A stretch of 64,000 nt of DNA from Leifsonia sp. AG29 (lineage in GTDB: Bacteria; Actinomycetota; Actinomycetes; Actinomycetales; Microbacteriaceae), in the NCBI RefSeq assembly GCF_009765225.1, contig NZ_VMSF01000001.1, forward strand, positions 2,790,001 through 2,854,000, written 5' to 3'. The translations under genes and the position numbers were made by a program. Numbering within the stretch: position 1 is the first letter of the stretch; the number at the start of each line of letters is the position of its first letter. The notes beneath the pieces are model-generated. The model did no database searches and was not told the origin of the DNA. It was given only the letters and a program-made list of their open reading frames with translations. Below, piece by piece: positions 16,512 to 24,496 of this stretch.

Positions 16512-17549
16512 ATGGCCTACGTCGCAGACCCCTCCCGCTATGACTCGATGACCTACCGCCGCACCGGCCGCAGCGGCCTCGACCTTCCCGCGCTGTCGCT
16601 CGGGCTCTGGCACAACTTCGGCGACGACCGCCCGTTCGAGACGCAGCGAGCCATCGTCCGCCGAGCGTTCGACCTCGGCATCACGCACTTCGACCTCGCC
16701 AACAACTACGGTCCGCCCTACGGCTCGGCCGAGATCAACTTCGGGCGCATCCTGGCCGACGACCTCCGGCCGTACCGCGACGAGATCATCGTGTCGAGCA
16801 AGGCCGGCTGGGACATGTGGCCCGGCCCGTACGGTCAGGGAGGCGGCAGCCGCAAGTACGTCCTCGCGAGCCTGGACCAGTCGCTGAAACGGCTCGGCCT
16901 GGACTACGTCGACATCTTCTACTCCCACCGGCCCGACCCCTCCACACCCCTCGAGGAGACCATGCAGGCCCTCGACACGGCCGTCCGCTCGGGGAGGGCG
17001 CTGTACGTCGGAATCTCCTCGTACGGGCCGGAGGAGACCCGCCGCGCGGCCGAGATCCTCGCCGACCTGGGCACGCCCCTCCTCATCCACCAGCCGTCGT
17101 ACTCGATGCTCAACCGCTGGATCGAGACGGAGGGCCTCCTCGACACGGTCGAGGAGCTCGGCGTCGGAGTGATCGGCTTCACCGCGCTCGCCCAGGGCAT
17201 GCTGACCGACAAGTACCTGAACGGCATCCCGGAGGGATCGCGCGCCAGCAAGGACAGCTCCCTCGACAAGGACTGGCTCACCGACGACGCCATCCGCCGC
17301 CTCCGTGCCCTGAACGACATCGCACAGGCGCGCGGCCAGTCGCTGGCCCAGTTCGCGCTCGCCTGGGCTCTGCGCGACAGGAGGGTCACCTCCCTCGTCA
17401 TCGGCGCCAGCCGGGTCGAGCAGCTCGAGCAGAACGTCGCCGCACTCGACAACCTCGAGTTCAGCCCGGAAGAGCTCGCGGCGATCGACGAGCACGCCGT
17501 CGACGCCGGCGTCGACCTGTGGGCGGGCGCCCGCCGCGGGGAGCTGTAG
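16512..17549 (+). CDS. Aldo/keto reductase (YghZ/Gpr-like)
   Basis: A 345-residue NADPH-dependent reductase. The AKR catalytic tetrad is visible: Asp61 and Tyr66 (FDLANNYGP), Lys97 (VSSKAGW) and His139 (YSHRPDP). The C-terminal cofactor loop SLVIGASRVEQLEQN is conserved. The insertion GPYGQGGGSRKYV and overall sequence match YghZ (L-glyceraldehyde-3-phosphate reductase, AKR14). The role is probably detoxification of methylglyoxal or aldehydes. Length fits the family. Start ATG 16512 has GGTGGAGG upstream. Confidence 0.92.
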   Translation: MAYVADPSRYDSMTYRRTGRSGLDLPALSLGLWHNFGDDRPFETQRAIVRRAFDLGITHFDLANNYGPPYGSAEINFGRILADDLRPYRDEIIVSSKAGWDMWPGPYGQGGGSRKYVLASLDQSLKRLGLDYVDIFYSHRPDPSTPLEETMQALDTAVRSGRALYVGISSYGPEETRRAAEILADLGTPLLIHQPSYSMLNRWIETEGLLDTVEELGVGVIGFTALAQGMLTDKYLNGIPEGSRASKDSSLDKDWLTDDAIRRLRALNDIAQARGQSLAQFALAWALRDRRVTSLVIGASRVEQLEQNVAALDNLEFSPEELAAIDEHAVDAGVDLWAGARRGEL

Positions 17550-17576
17550 GGCGGCGGCGCCAGGCCGGGCGCCGCT

Positions 17577-17610
17577 GCGGTGGGCTCCGATGTCCCGCGG
17601 AGCCCACCGC
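17577..17610. terminator. Bidirectional hairpin terminator
   Basis: A perfect 12-bp stem (GCGGTGGGCTCC and its complement) with a 10-nt loop lies between the convergent aldo/keto reductase (stop 17549) and the small membrane gene (stop 17616). Confidence 0.7.
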
Positions 17611-17615
17611 GCTGG

Positions 17616-17822
17616 TCATTCCTCCCGGCGCCGCACTCGGAACCACGCGACGACGCTCCCCAGAAGGAAGGCCCCGCACGTGATCCACGCCGCGCTGGCG
17701 AACCGGGCCGGGGCAAGCTGACTCGCCATCGCGCTCGCGCCTGCGAGGAGCGGAAAGGCGACGAGGAGACGCCGGCCGATGCGGCGCCGCGGCGAGCGCC
17801 GATGTGAAGGGGACTGAGTCAC
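17616..17822 (-). CDS. Small two-helix membrane protein, possible immunity/accessory protein
   Basis: A 68-residue protein: Ser/Arg-rich N-terminus, then two hydrophobic segments (LLVAFPLLAGASAMASQL and AWITCGAFLLGSVVAWF) and a basic end (RVRRREE). GTG 17822 was chosen for its GAGGA ribosome site; the gap to the upstream cysteine-rich precursor gene is only 10 bp, so the two genes are co-transcribed. Small two-helix membrane proteins next to secreted peptide toxins often give producer immunity; that role here is inference only. Confidence 0.6.
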   Translation of the reverse strand: MTQSPSHRRSPRRRIGRRLLVAFPLLAGASAMASQLAPARFASAAWITCGAFLLGSVVAWFRVRRREE

Positions 17823-17832
17823 GATTCGGTCC

Positions 17833-18579
17833 TCACGAGTAAAGGTTCGCGGTCGTAATGCAATACGAGACGGTGCCGCTGAATCCCGCCGACGCCGCGC
17901 CAAGGCACGCGATACAGCCAATGCCCGCCGTGACAACACACACCGCCGCACAGGCAATAGAGATCCCGGTGATCACCCAGGCCGCAACACCAGCATTCGA
18001 GAGGCACTGATTGAAGTTGCCCCACCAATCGCCCTTCTTGTAGGCCATTGAAGTTATCCGCGGCGCATCAGAATCTGGAGCCGAGACTGTCTGATCGATC
18101 ACTAGCGATCCGTTCAACCAAGACTGAACTCGGCCAGAGTTCGCGGAATGAGGCGTGAAGACCCACTCGCTGGAGCCGACAACTGTATCGTCATTGGCGA
18201 ACATCACGGTGAGCGAACTCTGAGAGAGGACACCCTGACCGAGGGCTACCGGGAGCCGGAGGAGGCGCACGTCTTCGCTGACACGCCAGGCGACCGCGCC
18301 TCCCGTGTCAAGAGAAAGGCCAGCGCTCGGCTTGACGCCGGCTTCCGCCACCCAACCTAGAAGCGCTTCGGTGGCGGGTTGGGCCAATCGGCGCCAGTCG
18401 CGCACTTCCTCATCCATCTGGACGAGGCTCGCCGTCGTTGCTTGCGCGGACGGAGGAATGAGGGGCAATGCAAGTCCATCTTCCTGTGCCGTGGCCGGAA
18501 TCGATGTCGTCAGAGCGAGAAGCATTGATGCTGCAAGGGCGACTGTCGCCGCTACGCCCGCTCTAAATCGCAAATTCAT
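17833..18579 (-). CDS. Secreted precursor with C-terminal six-cysteine hydrophobic core (halocin-C8-like architecture)
   Basis: A 248-residue protein. Signal peptide 1-31 (cleavage likely after AxA, PATA/QED). The middle, about 32-185, has no cysteine and ends at a charged junction (AYKKGDWWGNFN). The last 57 residues hold all six cysteines, at 192, 210, 214, 222, 225 and 240, in Gly/Ala/Val-rich hydrophobic sequence. This layout (signal, large N-terminal part, C-terminal Cys-rich peptide) is that of halocin-C8-type bacteriocin precursors, whose N-terminal part serves as immunity protein. I cannot confirm homology without a search. Start ATG 18579 has a TGGAGGT ribosome site. The gene is less GC-rich than its neighbours, a possible sign of transfer. 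Confidence 0.6.
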   Translation of the reverse strand: MNLRFRAGVAATVALAASMLLALTTSIPATAQEDGLALPLIPPSAQATTASLVQMDEEVRDWRRLAQPATEALLGWVAEAGVKPSAGLSLDTGGAVAWRVSEDVRLLRLPVALGQGVLSQSSLTVMFANDDTVVGSSEWVFTPHSANSGRVQSWLNGSLVIDQTVSAPDSDAPRITSMAYKKGDWWGNFNQCLSNAGVAAWVITGISIACAAVCVVTAGIGCIACLGAASAGFSGTVSYCITTANLYS

Positions 18580-19165
18580 ACTGACCTCCAATATGTCAAT
18601 GTTAGATCTCAATCTACGGCGGAACCCGCCAGAGAACTAGAGCGTCGGCACTCGACGGTGGTCGCCCTAATCGTTCCGGCTTCCGCCTGGCCGGCCCCGA
18701 TGGACGTGGCCGGCGACTGTTATCCACAGGTCGGGCCGCGGTTGAAGGGTTGAACGGTCGCTTCTGGCCCTCTCCGGTCGGAAATCGGGCCGCGAGGGGG
18801 CCATTAGTGACCGTTCAACGCTCGAGGGCGGCGCGGGGAGCGGGGCGGAGCGGCGCGGAGCGAAGCGCCTACCACCGAGGATGACTCCTGTCATCCCCTG
18901 CCGCGCGGGGTGCGTTCCGCCTAACCTCCTTCGTAGCGCGCTGGATGCGACGGACGTGGCTCATGGGTCCTCCGGTCTTCCTGGCGTGTGTGGGGCGGGT
19001 CCCGAGCGTCGCCGATGCGCGTACGCTCGGGATCCGGCACAGTCGCGTCTGCGGCGGCCGGCGGGGAGGGCTGGGTGTGAGTTTCCGTATCCGTCGTCCA
19101 CGGGTCCCCAAGGCTTCTCTGGTTGGGTGGAGGGTGTTCACGTCCTGCGAGGAGAAGTGGCTGAG
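18580..19165. other. 586-bp region without convincing genes; inverted repeat and DnaA-box-like site
   Basis: Between the Cys-rich precursor and the GT39-like gene I see no ORF with believable codon use. It contains TTATCCACAG (18720-18729, a perfect DnaA-box core), an 11-bp perfect inverted repeat GTTGAACGGTC / GACCGTTCAAC (18749-18759 and 18809-18819), and short GGAGCG-type repeats near 18838-18868. The last ~200 bp are probably the promoter and leader of the downstream gene. Confidence 0.5.
18749..18819. repeat. Imperfect long inverted repeat
   Basis: Outer arms GTTGAACGGTC (18749-18759) and GACCGTTCAAC (18809-18819) are perfectly complementary over 11 bp. Inner GGCCCTC and GAGGGGGCC segments extend the pairing with gaps. 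The left arm is preceded by a partial direct copy (GTTGAA). Confidence 0.6.
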
Positions 19166-20812
19166 ATGACCGTTCTCACCGACTCACACCTTGCGACCCG
19201 CACCGCGCCGCTGCGAGCGGTGCGCCCCTGGACGATCGCGGCCGCCTTCGGGCTGATCGCGACGGTGGTCTGCGCCGCCGGGAGCTGGATCCCGTCGCTC
19301 TGGGGCGACGAGGCCACCTCCCTCCTCTCGGCGAAACGGCCGATCGGCACGCTCCTCCCGATGCTCACCCACGTCGATGCGGTGCACGGGCTCTACTACC
19401 TGCTGCTGCACGGCTGGATCCGGCTGGCCGGCGAGAGCCCGTTCGCACTGCGGTTCCCGAGCGCCGTCGCGATCGGCCTGGCCGTCGCCGCGGTGACGCT
19501 CATCGCCGGCCGGCGCGGCGGCCCACAGGCGGCGGTGGTCGCCGGGATCGTCGCGACCGTTCTCCCCCGCCTGACCTACGCCGGAGAGGAGGCGCGGTCC
19601 TACGCGGGATCCGCCGCGCTTGCGGCCTGGCTCACGCTCCTCATCCTCTGGCTCATCGACGGGGGCGGACGCAACGCCGACCCCCGAGCGCGCCGCGCGG
19701 CATGGATCCTGTACTCGATCGGGACGGCGGTGTCCGCGTACCTCTTCCTGTACTCGGCGTCCCTCCTGCTCGCCCACGCCGCCCTCATCCTCGCCACGCG
19801 GGCACCGCGGCGTGTCTGGCGCGCGTGGGCGATCGCTTCGGGGTCCGCCCTGATCGCCGCGATGCCGCTGATCGTGCTCGGCTTCCTCGAGCGCAACCAG
19901 ATCAGCTACCTGCAGAACGACGGCGACGACCCGACGCAGTACTACTACCAGCTCTGGTTCGGCATCCCGCTCGTGGCCGTCGTCGCGTGGCCGCTCGTCG
20001 CGGCAGCACTGGCGCCGGCTTGGGCGGCCTGGAGGCGCGAACGCGGAGTGCGGCTCGGCAGGGACCCGCGAACCATACCGCGAGCCGAGCTCGGGGAGGC
20101 GCCGGAGCGGCCGCTCAGCGCCACCGTCGTCGGCGCTGCCTGGCTGTTCGTCCCGACGGCGGCTCTCCTGCTCGTCAACGCGGTCTTCCCCATGTACACG
20201 GCTCGGTACTCGACCTTCGTCGCCCCGGCAGCGGCGCTTCTCGTCGCCGAGGGCGTCCTGGTCGTCGGCGCCTGGGCTGGCGAGCGCCTCCGCCGGCGAG
20301 GGGTCGCGGGCGACGCCCGGTGGCACGGGGAGCGGGCGACGGTCGCAGCGACCACGGTCGCGGCCCTCCTCGTGATCGCCGCCTGCACGCCGGCGTACAT
20401 CCTCCAGCGCGGGCCCTTCTCGAAGAATGACAGCGACTGGGCGCAGGTGAGCGCCGCCGTCGGCGAGTACGCCGCCCCGGGCGACGCGGTCGTCTTCGAC
20501 GAGAGCACCCGCCCCTCCTGGCGCCCGCGGCTGGCGATGCGCACCTATCCGGCGGGGTTCTCGGGCGTACGGGACGTCACCCTTGAGACCCCCTATTACC
20601 GCAACATCGGGTGGGCCGACCGCGCCTACTCGGTCGAGCAGGCCGCGGAGCGCGACCGGTTCGACGGGGTGACCCGGGTGTGGGTGCTCGAATACTCCTT
20701 CCAGGGCGTGGAGCACACCTACGGGCTGAGCTCTCTCGAGCGCCTCGGCTTCCGGCAGACGGGCGTGCGCCTCCAGACCCACCGCACGCTCATCCTCGAG
20801 CTGCGACGCTGA
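19166..20812 (+). CDS. GT39/PMT-like integral membrane glycosyltransferase
   Basis: A 548-residue protein with about ten hydrophobic helices. The first extracytoplasmic loop has the SLWGDEATSLLSAKRP acidic motif typical of polyprenyl-phosphate-dependent GT-C enzymes (ArnT/PMT/mannosyltransferase type; Asp-Glu is the catalytic site). The C-terminal ~130 residues form a soluble extracytoplasmic domain (DSDWAQVSAAVGEYAAPGDAVVFDES...). It probably adds a lipid-linked sugar to a protein or glycan outside the membrane. Start ATG 19166 has GAGGAGAAG upstream. An in-frame extension to 18881 exists but its N-terminal sequence is not protein-like. Confidence 0.82.
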   Translation: MTVLTDSHLATRTAPLRAVRPWTIAAAFGLIATVVCAAGSWIPSLWGDEATSLLSAKRPIGTLLPMLTHVDAVHGLYYLLLHGWIRLAGESPFALRFPSAVAIGLAVAAVTLIAGRRGGPQAAVVAGIVATVLPRLTYAGEEARSYAGSAALAAWLTLLILWLIDGGGRNADPRARRAAWILYSIGTAVSAYLFLYSASLLLAHAALILATRAPRRVWRAWAIASGSALIAAMPLIVLGFLERNQISYLQNDGDDPTQYYYQLWFGIPLVAVVAWPLVAAALAPAWAAWRRERGVRLGRDPRTIPRAELGEAPERPLSATVVGAAWLFVPTAALLLVNAVFPMYTARYSTFVAPAAALLVAEGVLVVGAWAGERLRRRGVAGDARWHGERATVAATTVAALLVIAACTPAYILQRGPFSKNDSDWAQVSAAVGEYAAPGDAVVFDESTRPSWRPRLAMRTYPAGFSGVRDVTLETPYYRNIGWADRAYSVEQAAERDRFDGVTRVWVLEYSFQGVEHTYGLSSLERLGFRQTGVRLQTHRTLILELRR

Positions 20813-20838
20813 CCCCCCACGGCGTCGGTCGCCGCCGG

Positions 20839-20844
20839 TACGCT
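20839..20844 (+). promoter_or_regulatory. -10 box (TACGCT) of leaderless SRAP gene
   Basis: TACGCT ends exactly 6 nt before the ATG at 20851. Confidence 0.4.
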
Positions 20845-20850
20845 GCAACC

Positions 20851-21573
20851 ATGTGCGGACGTTTCGCTCTCGATCAGGAGACGGATGAGCTGATCCAGGA
20901 GTTCGTCGCGGCCGGAGGCGACTTCCGCGAGTGGCGGCCGACGTACTCGCTCGCCCCCACCGACCCGGTCCCGATCGTCCGCGAGCGGGTCGACGGCGAG
21001 ACCGGCGAGCTGCGCCGGACGGTCGACGAGGCGCTGTGGGATTTCCACCCGGCCTTCATGCGGGAGTCGAAGCGGCCGAACTTCAACGCACGACTCGAGA
21101 CGGTCGCGAGCAACGGGCTCTGGAAGGGGGCCTTCGCCTCATCGCGCGCGCTCGTCCCCATGCGCGGCTATTACGAGTGGACGGGCGAGCCCGGCCGCAA
21201 GCGCGCCCACTTCCTGCATGCGGCCGACGGCGAGCTCCTCGCGGCCGCCGGGCTGTACACCGCCCGCAAGATCGACGACCACTGGCAGCTCTCGACCGCG
21301 ATCATCACGCGTCCCGCGCGCGACGCTTCGGGCGAGATCCACGACCGCATGCCCGTGTTCCTCGAGCGCTCGGTCTGGGAGCGCTACCTCGATCCGGCCA
21401 AGCTCGACGACCCCGGGAAGGAGGGGATGGTCCGGTTCCTCGCGGCCGAGTCCGACAAGGTCGCGGCCTCCATCACGAGCTACGAGGTCGACCGCCGGGT
21501 CAACAACTCGCGGACGATCGACCCGGCCGACCCGACGCTCATCGACCCCCTCCCGGACGAGGAGCAGACATGA
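20851..21573 (+). CDS. SRAP-domain protein (SOS response-associated peptidase, YedK/HMCES-like)
   Basis: A 240-residue protein that shields abasic sites in single-stranded DNA by a covalent DNA-protein crosslink. All key residues are visible: Cys2 (MCGRF, exposed after Met removal), Asn79 (NFNARLET), Glu109 (GYYEW) and His164 (IHDRMP), at the spacing known for YedK. Length fits the family. It appears leaderless and independent of its EPS-type neighbours. Confidence 0.95.
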   Translation: MCGRFALDQETDELIQEFVAAGGDFREWRPTYSLAPTDPVPIVRERVDGETGELRRTVDEALWDFHPAFMRESKRPNFNARLETVASNGLWKGAFASSRALVPMRGYYEWTGEPGRKRAHFLHAADGELLAAAGLYTARKIDDHWQLSTAIITRPARDASGEIHDRMPVFLERSVWERYLDPAKLDDPGKEGMVRFLAAESDKVAASITSYEVDRRVNNSRTIDPADPTLIDPLPDEEQT

Positions 21574-21693
21574 GAACACAGATTTTCTTCACGGCGCTCC
21601 CGCCCGGCGGGCGTCACCGGGCAACCCAGGGAGGCGACCGCTGGCCCACTGATATCCGCTGGAACCGGGAGGCGAGGGCCACCTCCACGACAC

Positions 21694-21723
21694 CCGTTCT
21701 GGGGCGCCCCGAGAGCGGTTTTT
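21694..21723 (+). terminator. Hairpin plus T-tract
   Basis: CCGTTCTGGGG (21694-21704) pairs imperfectly with CCCCGAGAGCGG (to 21718) and is followed by TTTTT. This is the only U-tract terminator noticed in the window. It lies 120 bp past the SRAP stop. Confidence 0.55.
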
Positions 21724-21725
21724 CG

Positions 21726-21755
21726 TTTGCCCCGGGTAGAGCGTGACCCTACTAT
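21726..21755 (+). promoter_or_regulatory. Promoter TTTGCC-N18-TACTAT of DUF4082 surface protein
   Basis: The -35-like TTTGCC (21726-21731) and -10 TACTAT (21750-21755) are separated by 18 bp, directly after the hairpin terminator. This predicts a 5' leader of about 95 nt before the ATG at 21856. Confidence 0.5.
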
Positions 21756-21855
21756 GGGTGACATTCCGGCCCCCGGTCGGGCCCCCACCCCCACAACGAC
21801 CAGACGACGGCCAGGAACCGCCCCCCGGTTCCGCAACCGAACGGAAGATCCACCC

Positions 21856-23451
21856 ATGCCCCAGCACGCCCGCCCCCGCCGCGCCATGACGGCGCGGCGA
21901 TGGACGACAGCCGCAGCCGCGGCGCTCGCCACCCTCACGACCGCGGTCGCCGCGGTCGTCCTCGGCTCCACCGGCGCCACCGCCGCCACCACCGGGATCT
22001 TCCCGGACGACCTCAAGCCGCAGATCTCCGCGGCCAGCGACACCAACTCGGTCAACCTCGGCGTGAGGTTCACGCCGACCCAGTCCGGCCGGGTCACCGC
22101 GCTGCAGTACTACCAGGGCCCGCGAGACTCGGGCATCACCAAGGCCAGCCTCTGGTCCTCCTCCGGCACCGCGCTCGCGACCGTGTCCGTCACGCCGACC
22201 CGCGTCGTCGGATGGCACTCGGTCACGCTGCCGAAGGCCGTCACGCTGCAGGCCGGCACGAGCTACACGGCTTCGTACCTCGCCACCAAGGGCGCCTACG
22301 CCGTCACGCAGAACGTCTTGAACACGGCGCGCACGACGAACGGCTTCCGCCTCCCCGCCAACGCCGGCGTCTTCCGGTACAGCGGCACCTCCGCCTTCCC
22401 GCGTGACACCTACAAGGGCTCCAACTACATGGTGGACATCCAGTTCGCCGCCGACGGGACCGCGGCCGCCGCGCCGACGACCACTCCGAAGCCCGCCGTG
22501 ACGCCGGTCCCGACGCCGACGGCCACGCTCACGCCGACGCCGACCCCGGCTCCGACGGCCACCCGCACCCCCACCCCGACGCCCACCCCCACGGCGTCCA
22601 CGCCGCCCGCGGCGCCGGCCCCCGCCGGTGGCATCACGGCGCTCGGACGGAGCTTCCCGTCGCCGTCCACCACCGGGGTCCCCGCCGGCACCGCGCTGAC
22701 CGCCTACACCGGGCCGTGCACGATCCAGACGCCGAACACCGTGATCGACGCCAAGATCATCAACTGCGACCTCCGGATCCTCGCCAAGGGCATCACCATC
22801 ACCCGCTCGAAGATCGTCGGCAGCGTCTACGCGGACTACAACGACAACGTCGGCTCGTTCACGATCAGCGACAGCCTCGTCGACGCCGGCACGACCGGCC
22901 CCGGCACCGGCATCGGCGACGCCTACTTCACGGCGACCCGCGTCCACGTGACCGGCGGTTCCCGCTCGATCAACTGCTACGCGGACTGCACGGTCCAGGA
23001 CTCCTACGTGGCGGGTCAGTACACCGACAACACGGGCGTCAACCACGAGTCCGGCATCCGGGTGAACACCAACAGCCACCTCATCCACAACACCATCGGC
23101 TGCACCGCCCCCGATGTCGCCCCCGACGCCGGCTGCTCCGCGGCGATCACCGGTTACCCGGACTTCGACCCGGTCCAGGGCAACGTCATCCAGAACAACC
23201 TGATCCTCGCCGGGTCCGGCGGCTACTGCTCCTACGGCGGTTCGACCGCGGGCAAGCCGTACTCGGGCCAGACCAAGAACATCACGTTCAAGGACAACAT
23301 CTGGCAGCGCGGCACCCAGATGGGCGCCGGCAACCGCGGCTATGTCTGCGGCTACTGGGGTCCGATCACCTCGTTCGACATCAACGCACCGGGAGCGGTG
23401 TGGTCGAACAACCTGTACGACGACGGGACGCCCGTAGCGCCCGCCAACTGA
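21856..23451 (+). CDS. Secreted DUF4082 / right-handed beta-helix surface protein
   Basis: A 531-residue exported protein. Signal peptide about 1-44 (Arg-rich n-region, AAAAALATLTTAVAAVVLG core, cleavage near ATA/ATT). Residues ~45-195 form a DUF4082 domain (KPQISAASDTNSVNLGVRFTPTQSG ... MVDIQF), followed by a ~55-residue Thr-Pro repeat linker and a C-terminal parallel beta-helix (~275-531) rich in N, D and short I-V strands, as in pectate-lyase-like folds. Such proteins probably bind or cleave surface polysaccharide. The same DUF4082 domain recurs four times in the giant protein at 53116-57654, linking the two ends of the EPS locus. Confidence 0.85.
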   Translation: MPQHARPRRAMTARRWTTAAAAALATLTTAVAAVVLGSTGATAATTGIFPDDLKPQISAASDTNSVNLGVRFTPTQSGRVTALQYYQGPRDSGITKASLWSSSGTALATVSVTPTRVVGWHSVTLPKAVTLQAGTSYTASYLATKGAYAVTQNVLNTARTTNGFRLPANAGVFRYSGTSAFPRDTYKGSNYMVDIQFAADGTAAAAPTTTPKPAVTPVPTPTATLTPTPTPAPTATRTPTPTPTPTASTPPAAPAPAGGITALGRSFPSPSTTGVPAGTALTAYTGPCTIQTPNTVIDAKIINCDLRILAKGITITRSKIVGSVYADYNDNVGSFTISDSLVDAGTTGPGTGIGDAYFTATRVHVTGGSRSINCYADCTVQDSYVAGQYTDNTGVNHESGIRVNTNSHLIHNTIGCTAPDVAPDAGCSAAITGYPDFDPVQGNVIQNNLILAGSGGYCSYGGSTAGKPYSGQTKNITFKDNIWQRGTQMGAGNRGYVCGYWGPITSFDINAPGAVWSNNLYDDGTPVAPAN

Positions 23452-23463
23452 TCCAGGCCAGCA

Positions 23464-23498
23464 GAGTCCCCGTCACCGGCACCCGGTGGCGGGGACTC
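23464..23498. terminator. Long hairpin terminator between convergent genes
   Basis: A 16-bp stem (GAGTCCCCGTCACCGG with its complement, one T-G pair) and a 3-nt loop lie between the DUF4082 gene stop (23451) and the GNAT stop (23512). Confidence 0.75.
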
Positions 23499-23511
23499 CG
23501 CCGTTAAGACC

Positions 23512-24381
23512 TCACCACTCGACCAGAGCGAGCTCGCTGTAGAGGTAGTCGATCCCCGCCGCGTCGACCTCCTTGCTGCGGACCATCTTCGGCCGGTTCT
23601 CGACGAAGCGGCCGGGCCCGGGAGGCGCGAACCCGAGCACCCGGCGCTCGGCGAGCGTCAGCGGGAAACCGCGACGCAGGAGGTGAGCGCCCACCTGCGG
23701 CCAGGCGCTCAGGAGGAGCTGACGGTCGCCTCCGACGTGGAGCGGCACCGCGAACAGCGGAAGGCGCTTCCGCCGCTCCCGCCGGTACACGAGATAGGCG
23801 TAGTTCTCACCGTCGTCCACCAGGAGGTGCCGCGCGGCAGGCGCCTCCCGGTGGTCGCGGTATGCGACCGCTTCGGCGCCCTGGAGCGTCGCTGCCAGGT
23901 CTCGCGGTTCCTCGGTCACCCGCATCGTGCCGCGAGACACGGCGGGCACGTTCGCAACGAGGCGCGCGGCCGTGTCCAGGCGCCGAAAGCCCAGGCGTTC
24001 GTTCATGGCGACCACGTTGCCGCTCGGCGAGAAGTCGGTGAAGACGTAGCCGCGTTGCGCGAGAAGCGCACGGACCAGGCGCACGCTGTGGGCGCGGTGC
24101 TCCTCCAAAACGCAGAACGCGGCGAGATTGCATACGTCGCGCTCGGAGCCGTCGAGGGTCCGGCGCGCGTAGACGGCCGCGTAGACGCCGACGATCCGCT
24201 CCTCGTCCACCAGCTGGAACCCGCGGTTGGGAGCAGTGTCGTCGCCCCACGGGGGAAGGAGCAGCCGCGACCACTGCTCGGCCGAGACCCGCGGGTTCAG
24301 CTGCTCGTGCAGGAACGCGGCGGCGCGCGGAGCGTCGGCCGTCGTGATCGGCCGGACCTCGGGTCGCCCGCTCGTGCTCAC
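23512..24381 (-). CDS. GNAT-like N-acyltransferase
   Basis: A 289-residue protein with an N-terminal GNAT fold (VRPITTADAPRAAAFLHEQL; IVGVYAAVYARR; VCNLAAFCVLEEHRAHSVRLVRALL, matching the acetyl-CoA binding region) and a second GNAT-like half that resembles FemAB-type pairs. Similar proteins occur in EPS loci and may acylate sugars or amino groups. GTG 24381 is favoured because a TAGTGT box ends 7 nt upstream (leaderless); GTG 24390 is an alternative. It is divergent from the GT2 gene. Confidence 0.7.
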   Translation of the reverse strand: MSTSGRPEVRPITTADAPRAAAFLHEQLNPRVSAEQWSRLLLPPWGDDTAPNRGFQLVDEERIVGVYAAVYARRTLDGSERDVCNLAAFCVLEEHRAHSVRLVRALLAQRGYVFTDFSPSGNVVAMNERLGFRRLDTAARLVANVPAVSRGTMRVTEEPRDLAATLQGAEAVAYRDHREAPAARHLLVDDGENYAYLVYRRERRKRLPLFAVPLHVGGDRQLLLSAWPQVGAHLLRRGFPLTLAERRVLGFAPPGPGRFVENRPKMVRSKEVDAAGIDYLYSELALVEW

Positions 24382-24496
24382 GCCGTACACACTAGCGGCG
24401 AACGCTCGCGGATCGGGGCGCGGTGCCGAGCCCGTTGCCGCTACGCTGTGCGCAGGCCGTCAACATCGTCGCGTGGACAGCGTAAGGGGGTCGCCC

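Noticed and set aside
18720-18729. Replication origin at the DnaA-box-like site
   Set aside because: Only one box is visible, with no AT-rich unwinding region and no dnaA, dnaN or rep gene nearby.
18667-18894. 75-codon minus-strand ORF in the gene-free region
   Set aside because: Low-complexity Arg/Pro/Ser composition, no ribosome site, and it spans the inverted repeat.
18881-19165. In-frame upstream extension of the GT39-like gene (ATG 18881)
   Set aside because: Sequence is rich in Cys, Arg and Pro with no hydrophobic or domain-like pattern, and the ATG at 19166 has a good ribosome site.
17550-19165. Insertion sequence or integrase remnants around the bacteriocin-like gene
   Set aside because: No transposase or recombinase fragment and no flanking direct repeats could be seen.
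21590-21690. Riboswitch-like CCGGGCAACCC sequence before the DUF4082 gene
   Set aside because: It does not align with SAM, cobalamin, c-di-AMP or c-di-GMP consensus, and a terminator plus a new promoter separate it from the gene.
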